The notes beneath the pieces were generated by a model. That model saw only the letters and a list, made by a program, of their open reading frames with translations. It did no database searches and had not been told where the DNA came from. A program made the translations under genes and the position numbers. Positions 11,794 through 23,519 of a stretch of DNA of 64,000 nt are shown one piece after another (positions within the stretch are counted from its first letter, which is position 1; each line of letters opens with the position of its first letter). Origin of the DNA: Corbicula japonica (lineage: Eukaryota; Mollusca; Bivalvia; Venerida; Cyrenidae); contig JAZAYU010000006.1 of NCBI GenBank assembly GCA_038501625.1, forward strand, positions 14,076,638 through 14,140,637, in the 5' to 3' direction.

Positions 11794-12084
11794 GTACGAA
11801 TTAATTTGAACGTTTTATACGATAAATAAGCGCAAGATTTGTAATAATCGATAAATGTTATGAAAATTATTATCTATTTTAACTGAAATTTGTCAAGATA
11901 TTGTAAGGTAAGAAACTTTCGAAGGAATATTCTTCAATAATATATGTTAAAAAACTGCCTGCCTTTAAAACCAGTTAGTTATAACGGGTTTTCCCCTGAA
12001 AAGTCTCACAGGTTTGTTCTCTGGTAGTAGTTCCCGTTGTGGTCTAACACCGTTGAATATACAGAGTTGTCTTTGACAAAAATC

Positions 12085-13095
12085 GAACAGTTTCTTGATT
12101 GGCTTGGACATCTCTAGCAATGGTCTACAGTGCTTCATGACCAGCGCAGATCTTTATTGGCTTGCATATCTCTAGCAATGGTCTACAGTGTTTTATGACC
12201 AGTGCAGATCTTGATTAGCTTGCATATCTCTAGCAATGGTCTACAGTGCTTCATGACCAGCGCAGATCTTGATTAGCTTGCACATCTCTAGCAAAGGTCT
12301 ACAGTGCTTCATAACCAGTGCAGATTTTGATTTGCTTGCACATCTCTAGCAATGGTCTACAGTGCTTCATGACCAGTGCAGATCTTGATTAGCTTGCACA
12401 TCTCTAGCAAAGGTCTACAGTGCTTCATGACCAGTGCAGATCTTGATTAGCTTGCACATCTCTAGCAAAGGTCTACAGTGCTTCATAAGCAGTGCAGATC
12501 TTGATTAGCTTGCACATCTCTAGCAAAGGTCTACAGTGCTTCATAACCAGTGCAGATCTTGATTAGCTTGCACATCTCTAGCAAAGGTCTACAGTGCTTC
12601 ATTACCAGTGCAGATCTTGATTATCTTGCACATCTCTAGCAAAGGTCTACAGTGCTTCATGACCAGTGCAGATCTTGATTAGCTTGCACATCTCTAGCAA
12701 AGGTCTACAGTGCTTCATGACCAGCGCAGATCTTGATTATCTTGCACATCTCTAGCAAAGGTCTACAGTGCTTCATGACCAGTGCAGATTTTGATTGGCT
12801 TGCACATCTCTAGCAATGGTCTACAGTGCTTCATGACCAGTGCAGATCTTGATTAGCTTGCACATCTCTAGCAAAGGTCTACAGTGCTTCATGACAAGTG
12901 CAGATCTTTATTGGCTTGCACATCTCTAGCAAAGGTCTACAGTGCTTCATGACCAGTGCAGATCTTTATTGGCTTGCACATCTCTAGCAATAGTCTACAG
13001 TGCTTCATGACAAGTGCAGATCTTGATTGGCTTGCATATCTCTAGCAATGGTCTAAACACTGCTTCATGACCAGTCCAATCTTGACTGGCATGCA
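12085..13095. repeat. 58-bp tandem satellite, ~17 copies
   Basis: The unit contains CTTGATTAGCTTGCACATCT, CTAGCAAAGGTCTACAGTGC and TTCATGACCAGTGCAGAT. Copies are close to 58 bp and differ at a few recurrent positions (AATGG/AAAGG, TGACC/TAACC, GATTAG/TATTGG). Flanking and internal sequence resembles the stem of the double-hairpin MITE family, suggesting the array grew from such an element. Confidence 0.95.
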
Positions 13096-13759
13096 CTCAG
13101 CTAGTGATGGTCTACACAAGTAGCAGAAAATATTCTCTTCCTAAATGTCTCAAAAAACAGGAGAAAGATGAGTTGATTTCTTGTATGGTCCTATGACTAC
13201 TTAGGTTGTGTCACTGATGTTTTCTATATGTGGGAAGGATGGAGATTTTTGCTTGACTTCTAATTGCAGTAATAACTGTCATTTCTACTGCAGCTTTAAC
13301 CTGTAATAAAAATGGATAGCCTCAGTTTTGTCATGTGAGTCTTGTCAAAGGTTTTCCTTTCTATTGAAATACAAGTATAATACATACATTAAAAATCTGC
13401 ATTTCAAACATCATATGACAAAATTTAAAGTCTCCAATTTCATGGAGCAGTTTTTGCAAGCCCATCATTTAAGGAAGTTAAACATTATTAGTCAGCAAGT
13501 ATGTGCAATATAAGATGGAAAAAGTAAACTACAACAAACAGTCTTTTCATAATTTTGAAATAAAATATTTAAAAAATTAAAATTTCTAGAGGCGTTGGTT
13601 TGTTCCACACAGCAAGACATGTTTCAAGTGGGAACTGGGCTGCTGTTCCTTAAAAACTACTGTGTTGACCTCTTGGATGAAAAAGTAGGTCACCAGGTTT
13701 TACTTGAATTTATTACCAATTTTTCCATTTTACTGACATACCAAACAATTGTTTTTACT
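13096..13759. other. Unique sequence with one weak exon-like ORF
   Basis: The stretch 13590-13684 is an open frame between CTAG and a GTAGGT donor-like site. Its acceptor has a poor pyrimidine tract and no frame partner was found, so I do not call an exon. The rest is AT-rich sequence without recognisable features. Confidence 0.4.
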
Positions 13760-13971
13760 TTAACCCTTTCCTTGATATATACACATTTTTACGCATGTGC
13801 CGTCTGATCAGGATCTGCACAGGTCGCATTTTGGTCAGAAATAACCTAATGAATCAAAAAGTGAACAGTTTAGATCCTGATCAGACGGGAACAGTTTAGA
13901 TCCTGATCAGATGGCACGGATCTAAACTGTTCGCCCTAGCAATAAAGGTGTGTCTATACAGGAAAGGGTTA
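13760..13971. mobile_element. Double-hairpin MITE, inverted linker orientation
   Basis: Starts TTAACCCTTTCCTTGATATA and ends GGAAAGGGTTA. The linker reads TTTGGTCAGAAATAACCTAA, the complement of that in the copies at 6546 and 22206. The second hairpin pairs GAACAGTTTAGATCC with GGATCTAAACTGTTC, a matched change on both arms. Confidence 0.88.
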
Positions 13972-14929
13972 TTTTTTTTCTCTCTTCAAGTAATATTCGA
14001 AAAAATGTAAAATTTGATAAACAGTTTTGTGATAGATAAAAGACATCTCTTGTTTAAACTCCCACATCTTTTCTGCTGAAGTCAATTAGCAAACACTTTG
14101 ATGAAAATATAATTTAAAATTATTCAATAGAGAAACCTACATTGAATATCAATTTAGTTTTATTTAACAATGGCCATAAATCATTCATAAAAAACTTTCT
14201 GTACATGACTCATTTTTTGTTTGTTTAGGTGAATGCAAATGAAAGCATACATTATACACTTTTATCGCTGTAAGCATTATTCTACCTTAAAATGTACCTT
14301 GATTCATAAATCAGTAAAATTAATAAACCATGATGAATAAATTAGTAAGCAGTTAAATTTTAAATTTGTCTAACAGTGATGAAGCACACTGTAAAATTAG
14401 TGCATTTCATTTGGTGAAATACTATTTATGGATTTTTCATAAAGTTATTGTAAAATGTCAGATAGGATCTTCCTGGAGACGAGTCTAACCATGAAACAAT
14501 GATTATAATATACTCCTGGACCACCACAAAGTTAAACCCTCCCCAAAAATAGTACTACTATTACAATGTCTCTTTGACAGATAAGCACTATTTTCTACCC
14601 CAAATTTAAGACCACCCCACTAATATGACAATGTGTGTCCAGTCTCGGAGGATCCTAATGGTGAGGTCTTACTATACAGTACTTGCAGATCACATAAAAC
14701 TATTGCTAAATTTAATGATAAATTGAATTTATAGCTAAAGAGTTTTGTGACTTTAGCAAGATATATAAAATGCATCAGAAGGTTTGATGGATGCGAAGAA
14801 AGGTATTTGGAATCATAAAATTTGCTAATTGCAATTGGATATGGATGGTACGCACACTGTCTTTAATGTTTGCTATTTACTAATCCAGTAATAAAAGGTT
14901 TACTAAATTCACATAGATGGTATGCAACT
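13972..14929. other. AT-rich unique sequence, no gene seen
   Basis: No element or exon recognised. From about 14750, single diverged units of the downstream 43-bp repeat begin to appear (GGTTTGATGGATGCGAAG). Confidence 0.5.
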
Positions 14930-15905
14930 GCTTTAAAAGTTTGATGAAAGCACATGGAGGGTATGCTCAATGCCTTCAAAGGTGTGCTGAATGCACATGA
15001 TGGGTATGTTATATGCCTTCAATGGTTTGCTGAATGCACATGGAGGGTATGCTCAATGCCTTCAAAGGTGTGCTGAATGCACATGGAGGGTATGTTCTGT
15101 GCCTTGAAAGGTTTGCTGAAAGCACATGGAGGGTATCCTCAATGCCTTCAAAGAATTGATGAAAGCACATGGAGGGTATGCTCAATGCCTTCAACGGTTT
15201 GCTGAATGCTCATGGAGGGTATGCTCAATGCCTTCAAAGAATTGATGAAAGCACATAGAGGGTATCTCAATGCCTTCAAAGGTGTGCTGAATGCACATGA
15301 AGGGTATGCTTAATGCCTTCAAAGAATTGCTGAATGCATATGGAGGGTATGCTCAAAGCCTTCAAAGGTGTGCTGAATGCACATGGAAGGTATGCTCAGT
15401 GCCTTCAAAGGTGTGCTGAATGCACATGGAGGGTATGCTCAATGCCTTCAAAGGTGTGCTGAAAGCACATGGAGGGTATGCTCAATGCCTTCAACGGTGT
15501 GCTGAATGCACATGGAGGGTATGCTCAATGCCTTCAAAGGTGTGCTGAAAGCACATGGAGGGTATGCTCAATGCCTTCAAAGGTGTGCTGAAAGCACATG
15601 GAGGGTATGCTCAATGCCTTCAACGGTTTGCTGAAAGCACATGGAGGGTATGTTCAATGCCTTCAAAGGTGTGCTGAATTCACATGGAGGGTATCCTCAA
15701 TGCCTTCAAAGGTGTGCTGAATGCACATGGAGGGTATGCTCAATGCCTTCAAAGCTGTGCTGAATGCACATGGAGGGTACTCAATGCCTTCAAAGAACTG
15801 CTGAATGCTCATGGAGGGTATGCTAAGTGCTCTTAGAAGGTTGCTAAATGCACATAGAGGGTATGCTCAATACCTTCAAAGGTTGCCAAATGCACATGAG
15901 AGTTA
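14930..15905. repeat. 43-bp tandem satellite, ~22 copies
   Basis: The unit includes GCTGAATGCACATGGAGGGT, ATGCTCAATGCCTTCAAAGG and TGT. The core is well homogenised and the edges are degraded. Further diverged units reappear at 16285-16480 beyond an unrelated insert. Confidence 0.95.
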
Positions 15906-16284
15906 GCACCGTGCATTCAACCACCAAAGGTTGGTAAATCAGGGCTTTTTCAAGGGTATTTGGGAAAAAGGCCCCTGCTCAAATTTGGATTTTTTTCACG
16001 GTATACACTGGTTTTAAACAGGTTGCATACATAGATTCAAGAAATGTAGGTTTAACAGATCACTAATCAAAAGTAAACAAACTAATTTTGTAATTTGAAA
16101 AGTACCTTGATTACATAGATTCTCTTGTTTGTTTCTGTTTTATAGGCAATAAAGTTATTTCTGTTGAAATGGGAATTTTTTTTTTGAAATTGTGAATTTT
16201 TTTCATGAAATTGGGAAAAATGGTCCCTATTTGGCATTGGGAATGGGGCCCATTATCGGCCCCGTGAGACTAGCTGAAAAAGCC
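15906..16284. other. Insert splitting the 43-bp satellite
   Basis: Contains GGGCTTTTTCAAGGGTATTT near the left and AGCTGAAAAAGCCCTGTAAA at the right. GGGCTTTTTCA is complementary to TGAAAAAGCCC, so the insert has short inverted ends (about 15945-15955 and 16273-16284) and is probably a small non-autonomous DNA element within the array. Confidence 0.5.
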
Positions 16285-16480
16285 CTGTAAATGCACATGA
16301 AAGTTATGCTCAGTGCATGCTATGGTTTGCCAAATGCCCATGAATGATTTGCTCAGTGCATGCCTTTTGGGGTTTGCTGAATGGTCATGGAGGATATGCT
16401 CAATGAAAGCCGGAGTGCTCAGTACCTTAAGATTGCTGAATGTGTATGGTGCACATTCTGAATGTTGTTAATGGTTTGCT
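16285..16480. repeat. Degenerate units of the 43-bp satellite
   Basis: AAATGCACATGAAAGTTATG, AAATGCCCATGAATGATTTG and similar blocks follow the satellite consensus with heavy divergence. Confidence 0.7.
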
Positions 16481-16827
16481 AAATGAATGCTGTTGTAGGA
16501 TAAACTGCTCCTAGAAGTTACAAAGAATTGTTCACTGAAATCATGTAAAAACAGATTCATATCTGTGAAGTTTTCTTTCCAATTACAAAATGACATTGAG
16601 GTTTAGAGTATTCATAGTGATTTGCTGATATTATATGATGTTAGACACTGGTGGGTGACAACATTGAGAGGAACTTTTCGCATTATCCATAAAACAGATT
16701 TAAACATGTATAGAAGGTTAAACCTAAACAATTTTGCCTCTGGTTAACTGACTGTTGAACTTCTTAAAAGACTTGATTCTAAAATGTTGTAAGATAGACT
16801 TTTGCAAATCTGTTTTTTGTGTTGCCC

Positions 16828-17262
16828 TTTCAAAGAAAAGGCAATACATAGGGATCGCTTTGTACGTCCATTGGTCCTTCACAAAAACTTAACGTTACCT
16901 ATAACTTTGCCATTTCTTAATATTTCTTCTTGAAACTTTCAAATTATATTGCTTATGACAACAGGCTGGTGATGATACCAATTTCTATATGTCAGGGCCA
17001 CATTTGATTGAGCTATGCCCCTTTTTGTACTTGGAGTTTTACACAAAAAACTAAACGTTGGCTTTAACTTTGCTTTTTCTTAATATATCTTCATCAAACT
17101 TCAAAATTATATTGCTTTTGACAACACGCTAATGATGATGCCAAATTTTTTAGGTAACAATCACAGTTGATAGAGTTAGTCCCCATTTGTACTTGGATTT
17201 TTATTCGGACGTAGTATCAGAGGGGGACAAGTGTTCAACTGAACACCCATCTAGTCTTCTGT
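16828..17262. repeat. Decayed interspersed repeat
   Basis: Begins TGTTGCCCTTTCAAAGAAAA and ends near AACACCCATCTAGT. It has two internal related blocks with AACTTTGCCATTTCTTAATA and AACTTTGCTTTTTCTTAATA. Diverged copies lie at 20225-21150 and 31635-31905. No ORF; family not identified. Confidence 0.6.
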
Positions 17263-18243
17263 TTAGAAGCACCTATCTAAGATATCCCTCATTTTGGGAA
17301 CAAATTAGATAGTCCATACTTATTGTGTTATAAATGTCTTGTGACATTTATAGAATAAATCTATAAATTCTTAGAATAACAGCAACATAATGTAGAAATG
17401 CTTGGTGACTTAGTACATGTAGTTGTAAATGAGCCAAACTTGTGTGTACAATGTATCAAGACCGCAAAGGCACTGCACCACTGTCCTTGAGTGTTAACTT
17501 TTAATGTAAAAAAACTTTCTATAATCATAAGTACCCATAACCAATTTGTTGTTAAATGGGCAATATTTTCATGCACACAGACATAAAATAATGAGGTATA
17601 GGTATAGTTTACAGTCTTCGCGAAAGGCACCGGACCGCCAGTCATGTCCGGCAAAATTTGCTTCGGACCGGCAGTTTTGCGAAGTCGTCGGTCCAGCCGA
17701 CCGGCAATTTTTCTGGGCATTTTGGGTACGAAAAATCTTGATGCAAACAATATTTCCGCTATAATTACACTCTAGCTCTGTAATATCGCGATCCTTTATA
17801 TCGCGATATCCAATATATCGAACTCGGTCCGTGGATCCCAATTTTTTGTACATTTACAATGTGTATGTTTGTTCATTCTTCGCGGGTGGTAAAAAAGACC
17901 GAATGATCAAATTAATCAACTTTGGTGACAAATTCACGAAACGCACGCTTTTTTCGTGTCATATTACGTCATTACCGGCGAAGGTTGTTTATTACATTTT
18001 GTATGCAGGGATTTAAGAGGCAATGTACAAGTTCATCAACAGATACAACATCAAACGTATGAAAATAAATGAAAGTTTTTTTTTATACAAAAAAGATTTT
18101 CATTTGACATGAAACCCCTTAATGTGACGAACAATAGGACTGGTGCGAAAAGCACCAAGCTGATACAGTGCTGACAGAATTTCGTTCTCAAGACAAACCG
18201 CAAATTAGCGACAATTAATGAAAGCTGTTAACCATAATAGACA

Positions 18244-18302
18244 TTGAGCAGGAAAAGTCAAAACAGTTTGTTGTTTTGACATTACCAAATACCTGCTCAT
18301 CG
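18244..18302. repeat. Imperfect inverted repeat (hairpin) inside the TIR element
   Basis: GAGCAGGAAAAGTCAAAACA is followed by a 3-6 base turn, then TGTTTTGACATTACCAAATA and CCTGCTC. The arms are largely complementary. Confidence 0.65.
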
Positions 18303-18772
18303 ACATATCAAGCTGGTTAACAACGGCGAACTAACATCGCCGATTTCGACCGACCAAAAGATCGTCGATCAGTTCAAATTACCGACACCTTTCGAAATTG
18401 ATGACAGCGATCTTTGATTGTTTGTACATCATTTTATTTCTTTTTATTTAAAATTAATCTCAATAAATTATATGAAAAGTTGTTTAAAACCATTGGTCCA
18501 GCATGGAATGTACTCCCTAATGTACCCGTAGATTTCACGGTGTGTTAATTAAGCAACACCGCGATATACATGCATCCGACAACAAAACAATAAGAATTTT
18601 GATTGTTTTAGCGTGATTATTTACTTTTATCTATATTTATTTACTTAATGGCAGTCATAATTTCCATTTGTGTATTATTGTTCCATAACAGAAACAATGT
18701 AGTATACTGTAATTTGTGTCTGAAAAGTAAGGCCTCCAATATATTTAGAACTGTTTTTTTAAATTATTTTAG

Positions 18773-18933
18773 AACACAAGAAGGTTGTTGGAGACGCCAA
18801 GTTCCAGCAACAGATGCAGACTGCTAGACAAGTTTCATTTAACATAAGTGGGAGTGCCAAGGCAAATTTATATCATCTGGCACAGAAAGACCTTGCCATA
18901 TTTATTTTTGTCATTTTCTCAAGAATAAAATAG
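18773..18933 (+). pseudogene. Coding-like remnant in the TIR element
   Basis: An acceptor-like AAATTATTTTAG (ending 18772) precedes an open frame from 18775 reading HKKVVGDAKFQQQMQTARQ and then SFNISGSAKANLYHLAQK before hydrophobic residues and TAG at 18931. The composition is unlike the AT-rich surroundings. It could be the last exon of a transposase or a captured host exon. I do not recognise it. Confidence 0.3.
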
Positions 18934-19169
18934 AATGAATAATCTATATTGTTGTTTGTAACATATGTGGGGGTAAAAGTGAAAATAGAGCTATTTGATT
19001 GGCTTCAATGTATGTGTAGCATAAATATAGTGAAAGAAATTAGTTTTGCGAAGAATATAATTGTTGTTTTTTTTGGTCTGGCAAATTCTTTTTCGGTCTG
19101 GCAGAATTTTTTTTTCACCAGACCGGATGACTGGCAGTTTTTCATCCCTTTCGCGAAGACTGAGTTTAC

Positions 19170-20040
19170 ATAGCTTTTTTGACATAGATGCTGTATATAT
19201 ATTTACCTTGCTTCTTATGACAGCTAAATAAATGTGTCCTTCAATTAAACAAATATTTCAATTTATGAAAATGACAGGGTTGAAGGTGATGTTATACTGT
19301 CTTACAACCTAGTGCATTGATTTGTAAATTTGAACTGGTTTAAAAGTGTTAAATTTCATTAGGTTGCTAATTTGTTTACCTCATTGTAAAGGTGATTCAG
19401 ATAATATCAAATTACTCTGTGATAGGAAATCAGAACCAAACAGTACATAATGTAAAAAGTCATTAAGAGGTTAATACCCTCAGGGTCTCCAGTTAGATTA
19501 TATGACCACCTTAGACCATCATGTTTGAAGGGAGACAACACCACTAGACCTAGACTGAAACTATTTTCAAGGGAGGCAACATATCAGAACATAACCTGAC
19601 ATCTTAGCATTAAGCTCCCTTGTTCTCTTCGGGCATAGATTCATTCTTTGTCTGTCTCTGGAACAATCCTGTCAACAATATGTTTGTCTATCTACTACTT
19701 TCCAATGTAAGCATTTTGGTAGCAGCTGTTTAGAAAGATGCCAAATGTCCATGGAGCAGATAAAGAAAAAGGTTTACAAAATAATGCTATGTGCATGATG
19801 CTGAGCATCAATTTGCCACAGAAAATGTGAATATAAGTCAGAAATGGAACTAGGGTAAGAAGAAGATGCTAGTAAATGTTAATTTGAATGCCTAACAAAA
19901 TTCAATTCCATTATAACTTAAACCTTGAGTTTTGCAAAACAATGGAAATACTGAATAGACTGAAAATTGAAATAAAATGCCATCAACCAAATTATATGTA
20001 ACTGTAAAAATTAAAACATATTTACATGAAAAAAAAAAGT
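19170..20040. other. Unique AT-rich sequence, no gene seen
   Basis: No exon, RNA gene or element end recognised in this stretch. Confidence 0.5.
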
Positions 20041-20113
20041 TTCATTATAGTGAATTGAACCAGGATTGCTAAATTGCTAGTCTGGTGCTCTACCATTACA
20101 CCAAACTGCCATT
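20041..20113 (-). ncRNA. tRNA-like sequence (SINE head or tRNA pseudogene)
   Basis: On the minus strand an A-box-like TGGTGTAATGGTAGAGCAC is followed about 30 bases later by a B-box-like GGTTCAATTC. This is the internal pol III promoter layout of a tRNA. The acceptor arms do not pair well and the anticodon stem is irregular, so it is not a functional tRNA. A tRNA-derived SINE head is more likely. Confidence 0.5.
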
Positions 20114-20224
20114 TTAAATGATGTTTATATATAACATATTTATTTACAATACATCAATACCGAGCCATAATGCTGTATAAATATTGATTACGTAGCAAAC
20201 TTATGTGTGTGAACTTATTTTATG

Positions 20225-21150
20225 ACAGCAGACGGGTTGTGTTATGGGAACACCCTTGGTGGGCAGGCTTTTGTGTTTTTATGCACTGGATCCATAACAA
20301 TTTTAACCTACTTGAGGTATCAACTTGAAACTTGGAATATATGCATTTACTATTATAACTCACATCATAACCAGTAAGACCCATAGCTCTACTCAAAATA
20401 TTTTTAAAATTATATCATTTTCATTCAGATTTTGCATTAATGTTTTTATGCACTTGGTCCATTACTTTAAAACTACCAAAGATACCAACTTCTAACTAAT
20501 GAAACACATTTTTACCATCATAATCTAAATCTCTCTTCCCAACAAGATCCTTTACTCTTCAAAAATATTGTCACAGTTATGCCCCTTTCAGTACTTAATG
20601 TTTTTTTAAGTACCAACACAACACTTTATTTTTCTTAAACTTAATATTATTGAAAATCATGACTGACATCTTTTCCAGCTTAGTGTGAGTAACACTTTTA
20701 AACATATTTTATATGTTGGGTCCTTTTCTCTCAATATTTTCATTGAAGTTTTATGCATTTGGTCTGTATATTTAATAACAAAGGCACTTAAAATAGATGT
20801 TTAATGTCATGACCATCTTTATTTCTAACAAATCTTGTAACAGTTTCAAAAATAATTATTTTTACTCAGTATTTTTTTAGTTTTTTATGCATGTGACCTT
20901 TCTTGACTTGTGATATATGTGGAACTATATTTTATAGTTATTCCCCATTTCAGTTAAAAATATGGTACATTAAGGAATTAATATTGTTCCGTAAACACAT
21001 GAATGTTTGGTCATAATTGTTGTTCTTTTAATCTTTAAATGAAATAACTACTATTAAAAACTAAATTGTATTGAACAATAAAAAAATCAAAATTGCTTGT
21101 ATTTCAAGTTGTATAATCAAGCATGTTGCCTTCTCTGAGAGCTCTTGTTA
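20225..21150. repeat. Decayed interspersed repeat, long copy
   Basis: Runs from about GTTGTGTTATGGGAACACCC to GAGAGCTCTTGTTA. Internal words (TTATGCACTTGGTCC, TTATGCCCCTTTCAGTACTT, TGTTCTTTTAATCTTTAAAT) are shared with the copy at 31635-31905. Only short random ORFs. Confidence 0.5.
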
Positions 21151-21205
21151 TGCTCTTTAGAATGCCTTAACATTTCAGCTCCAAAAATATACAGTAACTG
21201 CCTGC

Positions 21206-22432
21206 TTAACCCTTTCCTCCATATCCTTTCCACGACCATAACGTATTTAAACGTGACAAAATTTTGACTTCCCAAAACCTGACCCTGTTTTAAGGGGGGA
21301 CGCCCGAAACGTATTTAAACTTATAAAAAAAAATCGCTTTTCAAAATCCGACCCTGTTTTTCCATCGTAAACCCGTGGATTTTTATTTCTTTTTATTAAA
21401 AAGTCCTTATTATGGCTAATATTTAGAAGAACACGGAATCATCGATCAGTATTTTTACACTATTAGTCCTTTGAATGCATGGCATATTTTATCTCAAATA
21501 TCATTTAGTAAGAAATTGATTACATGTGACTAAGATAATCTGATAAGAAATTAGTGAAATTTTAAGAAAAAAAATATAATTACAGTGTTGCTGTTTCTTC
21601 ATCTTTTATTGTCAAAAAAGTGGCTCCAAAATAGTTATCCATTATGTTAGAAAATACCTATATCTACCTACTAATTACTTAAAATTGACATTTTTTGCTA
21701 TGACATAAAAATTAATGACTGTTAATAGGTTAATTGATTTACGGAATTTTCTGTTACAGTCTTCCAGCGATAAACATAATTTTTCGGTTTGGTTTCTCCC
21801 ATTACGTAAAAGAGCGTTGAGATTCGGGATTTTAACACACTATTTTTTATATGCATATTCCACCTTTTTTTACAGAAGAAAGACCGTAAGGTTAGATTAC
21901 GTGTTTTACAGTTCTTTAATCGGGTTTCTTACCATGTTGAAAATTCGGAATTTCATTAAAAGGTAGAATACCTGTGACGGACAAAAGTGTATATGCTTTA
22001 TTCAAACATACACTTATCAACGGGCATTAAAAAAAAATTACGCAGATTTACGTTATGGGTTTTAAAATTGTAAAAAAAGCATACGTTTAAATACGTTTCA
22101 GGCGTCCTCCAGTAAAACAGGGTCAGGTTTTGAGAAGTCAAAATTCTGTCACGTTTAAATACGTTTCGGGCATCCGTCTGGAAAACAGGGTCGGGTGTGG
22201 AAAGGATATTCACACCTTTAAGGCATGGGCGAACAGTGTAGATCCAGATCTGCCGACTCATCCGTACTGTCTGATCAGGATCTGCACTGTTCGCTATTTG
22301 ATTTATTAGGTTATTTCTGACCAAAAAGTGACAAGTGCAGATCCTGATCAGATGGCATGGATTTGCTGGCTGATCTGGATCTGCACTGGTCGCATACAAG
22401 TAAAAATGTGTATTTATGGAGGAAAGGTTTAA
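21206..22432. mobile_element. Double-hairpin MITE split by a 981-bp TIR element
   Basis: Left end TTAACCCTTTCCTCCATAT (21206-21224). The MITE resumes at ATATTCACACCTTTAAGG (22206) and ends GGAGGAAAGGTTTAA. Both hairpins lie to the right of the insert. The left MITE end, the insert and the right part recur in the same order at 58527-59740. Confidence 0.9.
21225..22205. mobile_element. Nested 981-bp TIR element, ATAT target duplication
   Basis: CCTTTCCAC at the left and GTGGAAAGG at the right are complementary; the flanking ATAT is duplicated (21221-21224, 22206-22209). Subterminal blocks also pair: AACGTGACAAAATTTTGACT against AGTCAAAATTCTGTCACGTT, and CCTGACCCTGTTTT against AAAACAGGGTCAGG. 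The middle is AT-rich without a transposase, so it is non-autonomous. The MITE copy at 24836 shows the uninterrupted site. Confidence 0.88.
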
Positions 22433-23510
22433 AAGATAAAATTACAACATTTGGTGCCTCTTCCGACCAATTGTATTTTGAATGGTTGTTTACCTTGTAA
22501 ATGAACTTCTTTTGCATTCATGAAATTGTTTTTTATGTTTATATACTTTCATGTGGATATGATATGTTGAAATCCATGAGTTTTATTGCGTAAGATGATC
22601 CATGCATTTTAAGATTGAATGGGATTTTCAATAGACCAAGCAGATTCATAAAATGATTTACAGTGTAAGGGTATACTATAGATATTTTCAATGCATCCTT
22701 TTGAATTAATAGATAAACAACTGTAATGTAAGGAAACATATCTTTTGAATTTTAGTAAAAATTTGGTGCTGATTTCCTTATTTGCTTTTCAAGATTGTAA
22801 GTATGTGATGTTCATATGGCATTTGTACATACCCACATATTTGTAAAAGATTTGAAACCAGGTTTCTTTTAGACAACCCTGGTTATTAGATTGAGGTATG
22901 TCACTGGGTAGACTGGTGTCAACATTTCAATTTTTTAGTAACCATTCAAGATAGAGCTTTGAAACTAAACATAGTTGTCTCACATATTAGCAATATCATG
23001 ACGAGTTTCATAACTCTTGTCTGTATTTTGTCATAGTTATGCCCCTTTTTCACTTAAAATTCAAGAAGAAAACATGTCTTGTTTCCCATATAGTACAGAA
23101 AACACCATCTCCTGCTTCAAAATCTATGCTTTCTTTAAGGGGGTGGGGGTGGGGGAGGCATTTAACACTGCTTTGTCCGTATGCCCTGCTTTTGTCTGGG
23201 TTATATCTCAGCAACTGTTTGCTTAATACAGTGAAACTTTAGGCAATTTGGAAGTTTATCTGTTCATAGATTATTTTTTTTAAAATTCTACAAACCCAGA
23301 AGATCACAAATTTGTAATTTGACCACACCAGCATGTCCTTGTTTAGAGTCACATTGAATATGAACTTGAATTTGGAACATTCATATAACTTTGAGCTGCT
23401 TGTTAGTTGTGAATCTATTTTAATCTAATTACTGATTGGCCTTTTCTGAATATGCACACCTTTACAGCACTGCATTATTTCTCCATTCCATAAACTTAAA
23501 TCTTGCTTGA
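22433..23510. other. Unique sequence with a fragment of decayed repeat
   Basis: Between about 22980 and 23240 are words typical of the decayed interspersed repeats (CATAGTTATGCCCCTTTTTC, TATATCTCAGCAACTGTTTG). The short overlapping ORFs there lack splice sites and are not called. A G-rich run (GGGGGTGGGGGTGGGGGAGG) lies at 23139-23158. Confidence 0.45.
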
Positions 23511-23519
23511 AAATGTGTC

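Larger units (their letters stand above)
17606..19168. mobile_element. TIR element (1551 bp) with 6-bp target duplication AGTTTA
   Basis: CAGTCTTCGCGAAAGG at 17612-17627 is exactly complementary to 19147-19162. AGTTTA flanks both ends (17606-17611, 19163-19168). Subterminal zones repeat GGACCGGCA/GGTCTGGCA-type words in opposite orientation. The CAG start suggests a hAT-like element, but hAT elements usually have 8-bp duplications. An internal coding-like remnant is annotated separately. Probably non-autonomous. Confidence 0.82.

Noticed and set aside
12085..13095. Possible CRISPR-like array (regular repeats)
   Set aside because: Units are contiguous tandem copies with no unique spacers, in eukaryotic DNA.
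13590..13684. Exon-like open frame reading ALVCSTQQDMFQVGTGLLF with a GTAGGT donor
   Set aside because: The acceptor lacks a pyrimidine tract, the start phase has no partner exon, and no family match is recognisable.
17361..17853. Open frames of 94-129 codons on the minus strand
   Set aside because: They cross the border of the CAGTCTTCGCG TIR element at 17612 and have no recognised motif; composition-driven.
21998..22399. 133-codon minus-strand open frame (and its relative at 59325-59588)
   Set aside because: It crosses the junction between a nested TIR element and MITE hairpins. The peptide (SADPDQ..., CHLIRIC...) is the readthrough of palindromic MITE arms found at many loci.
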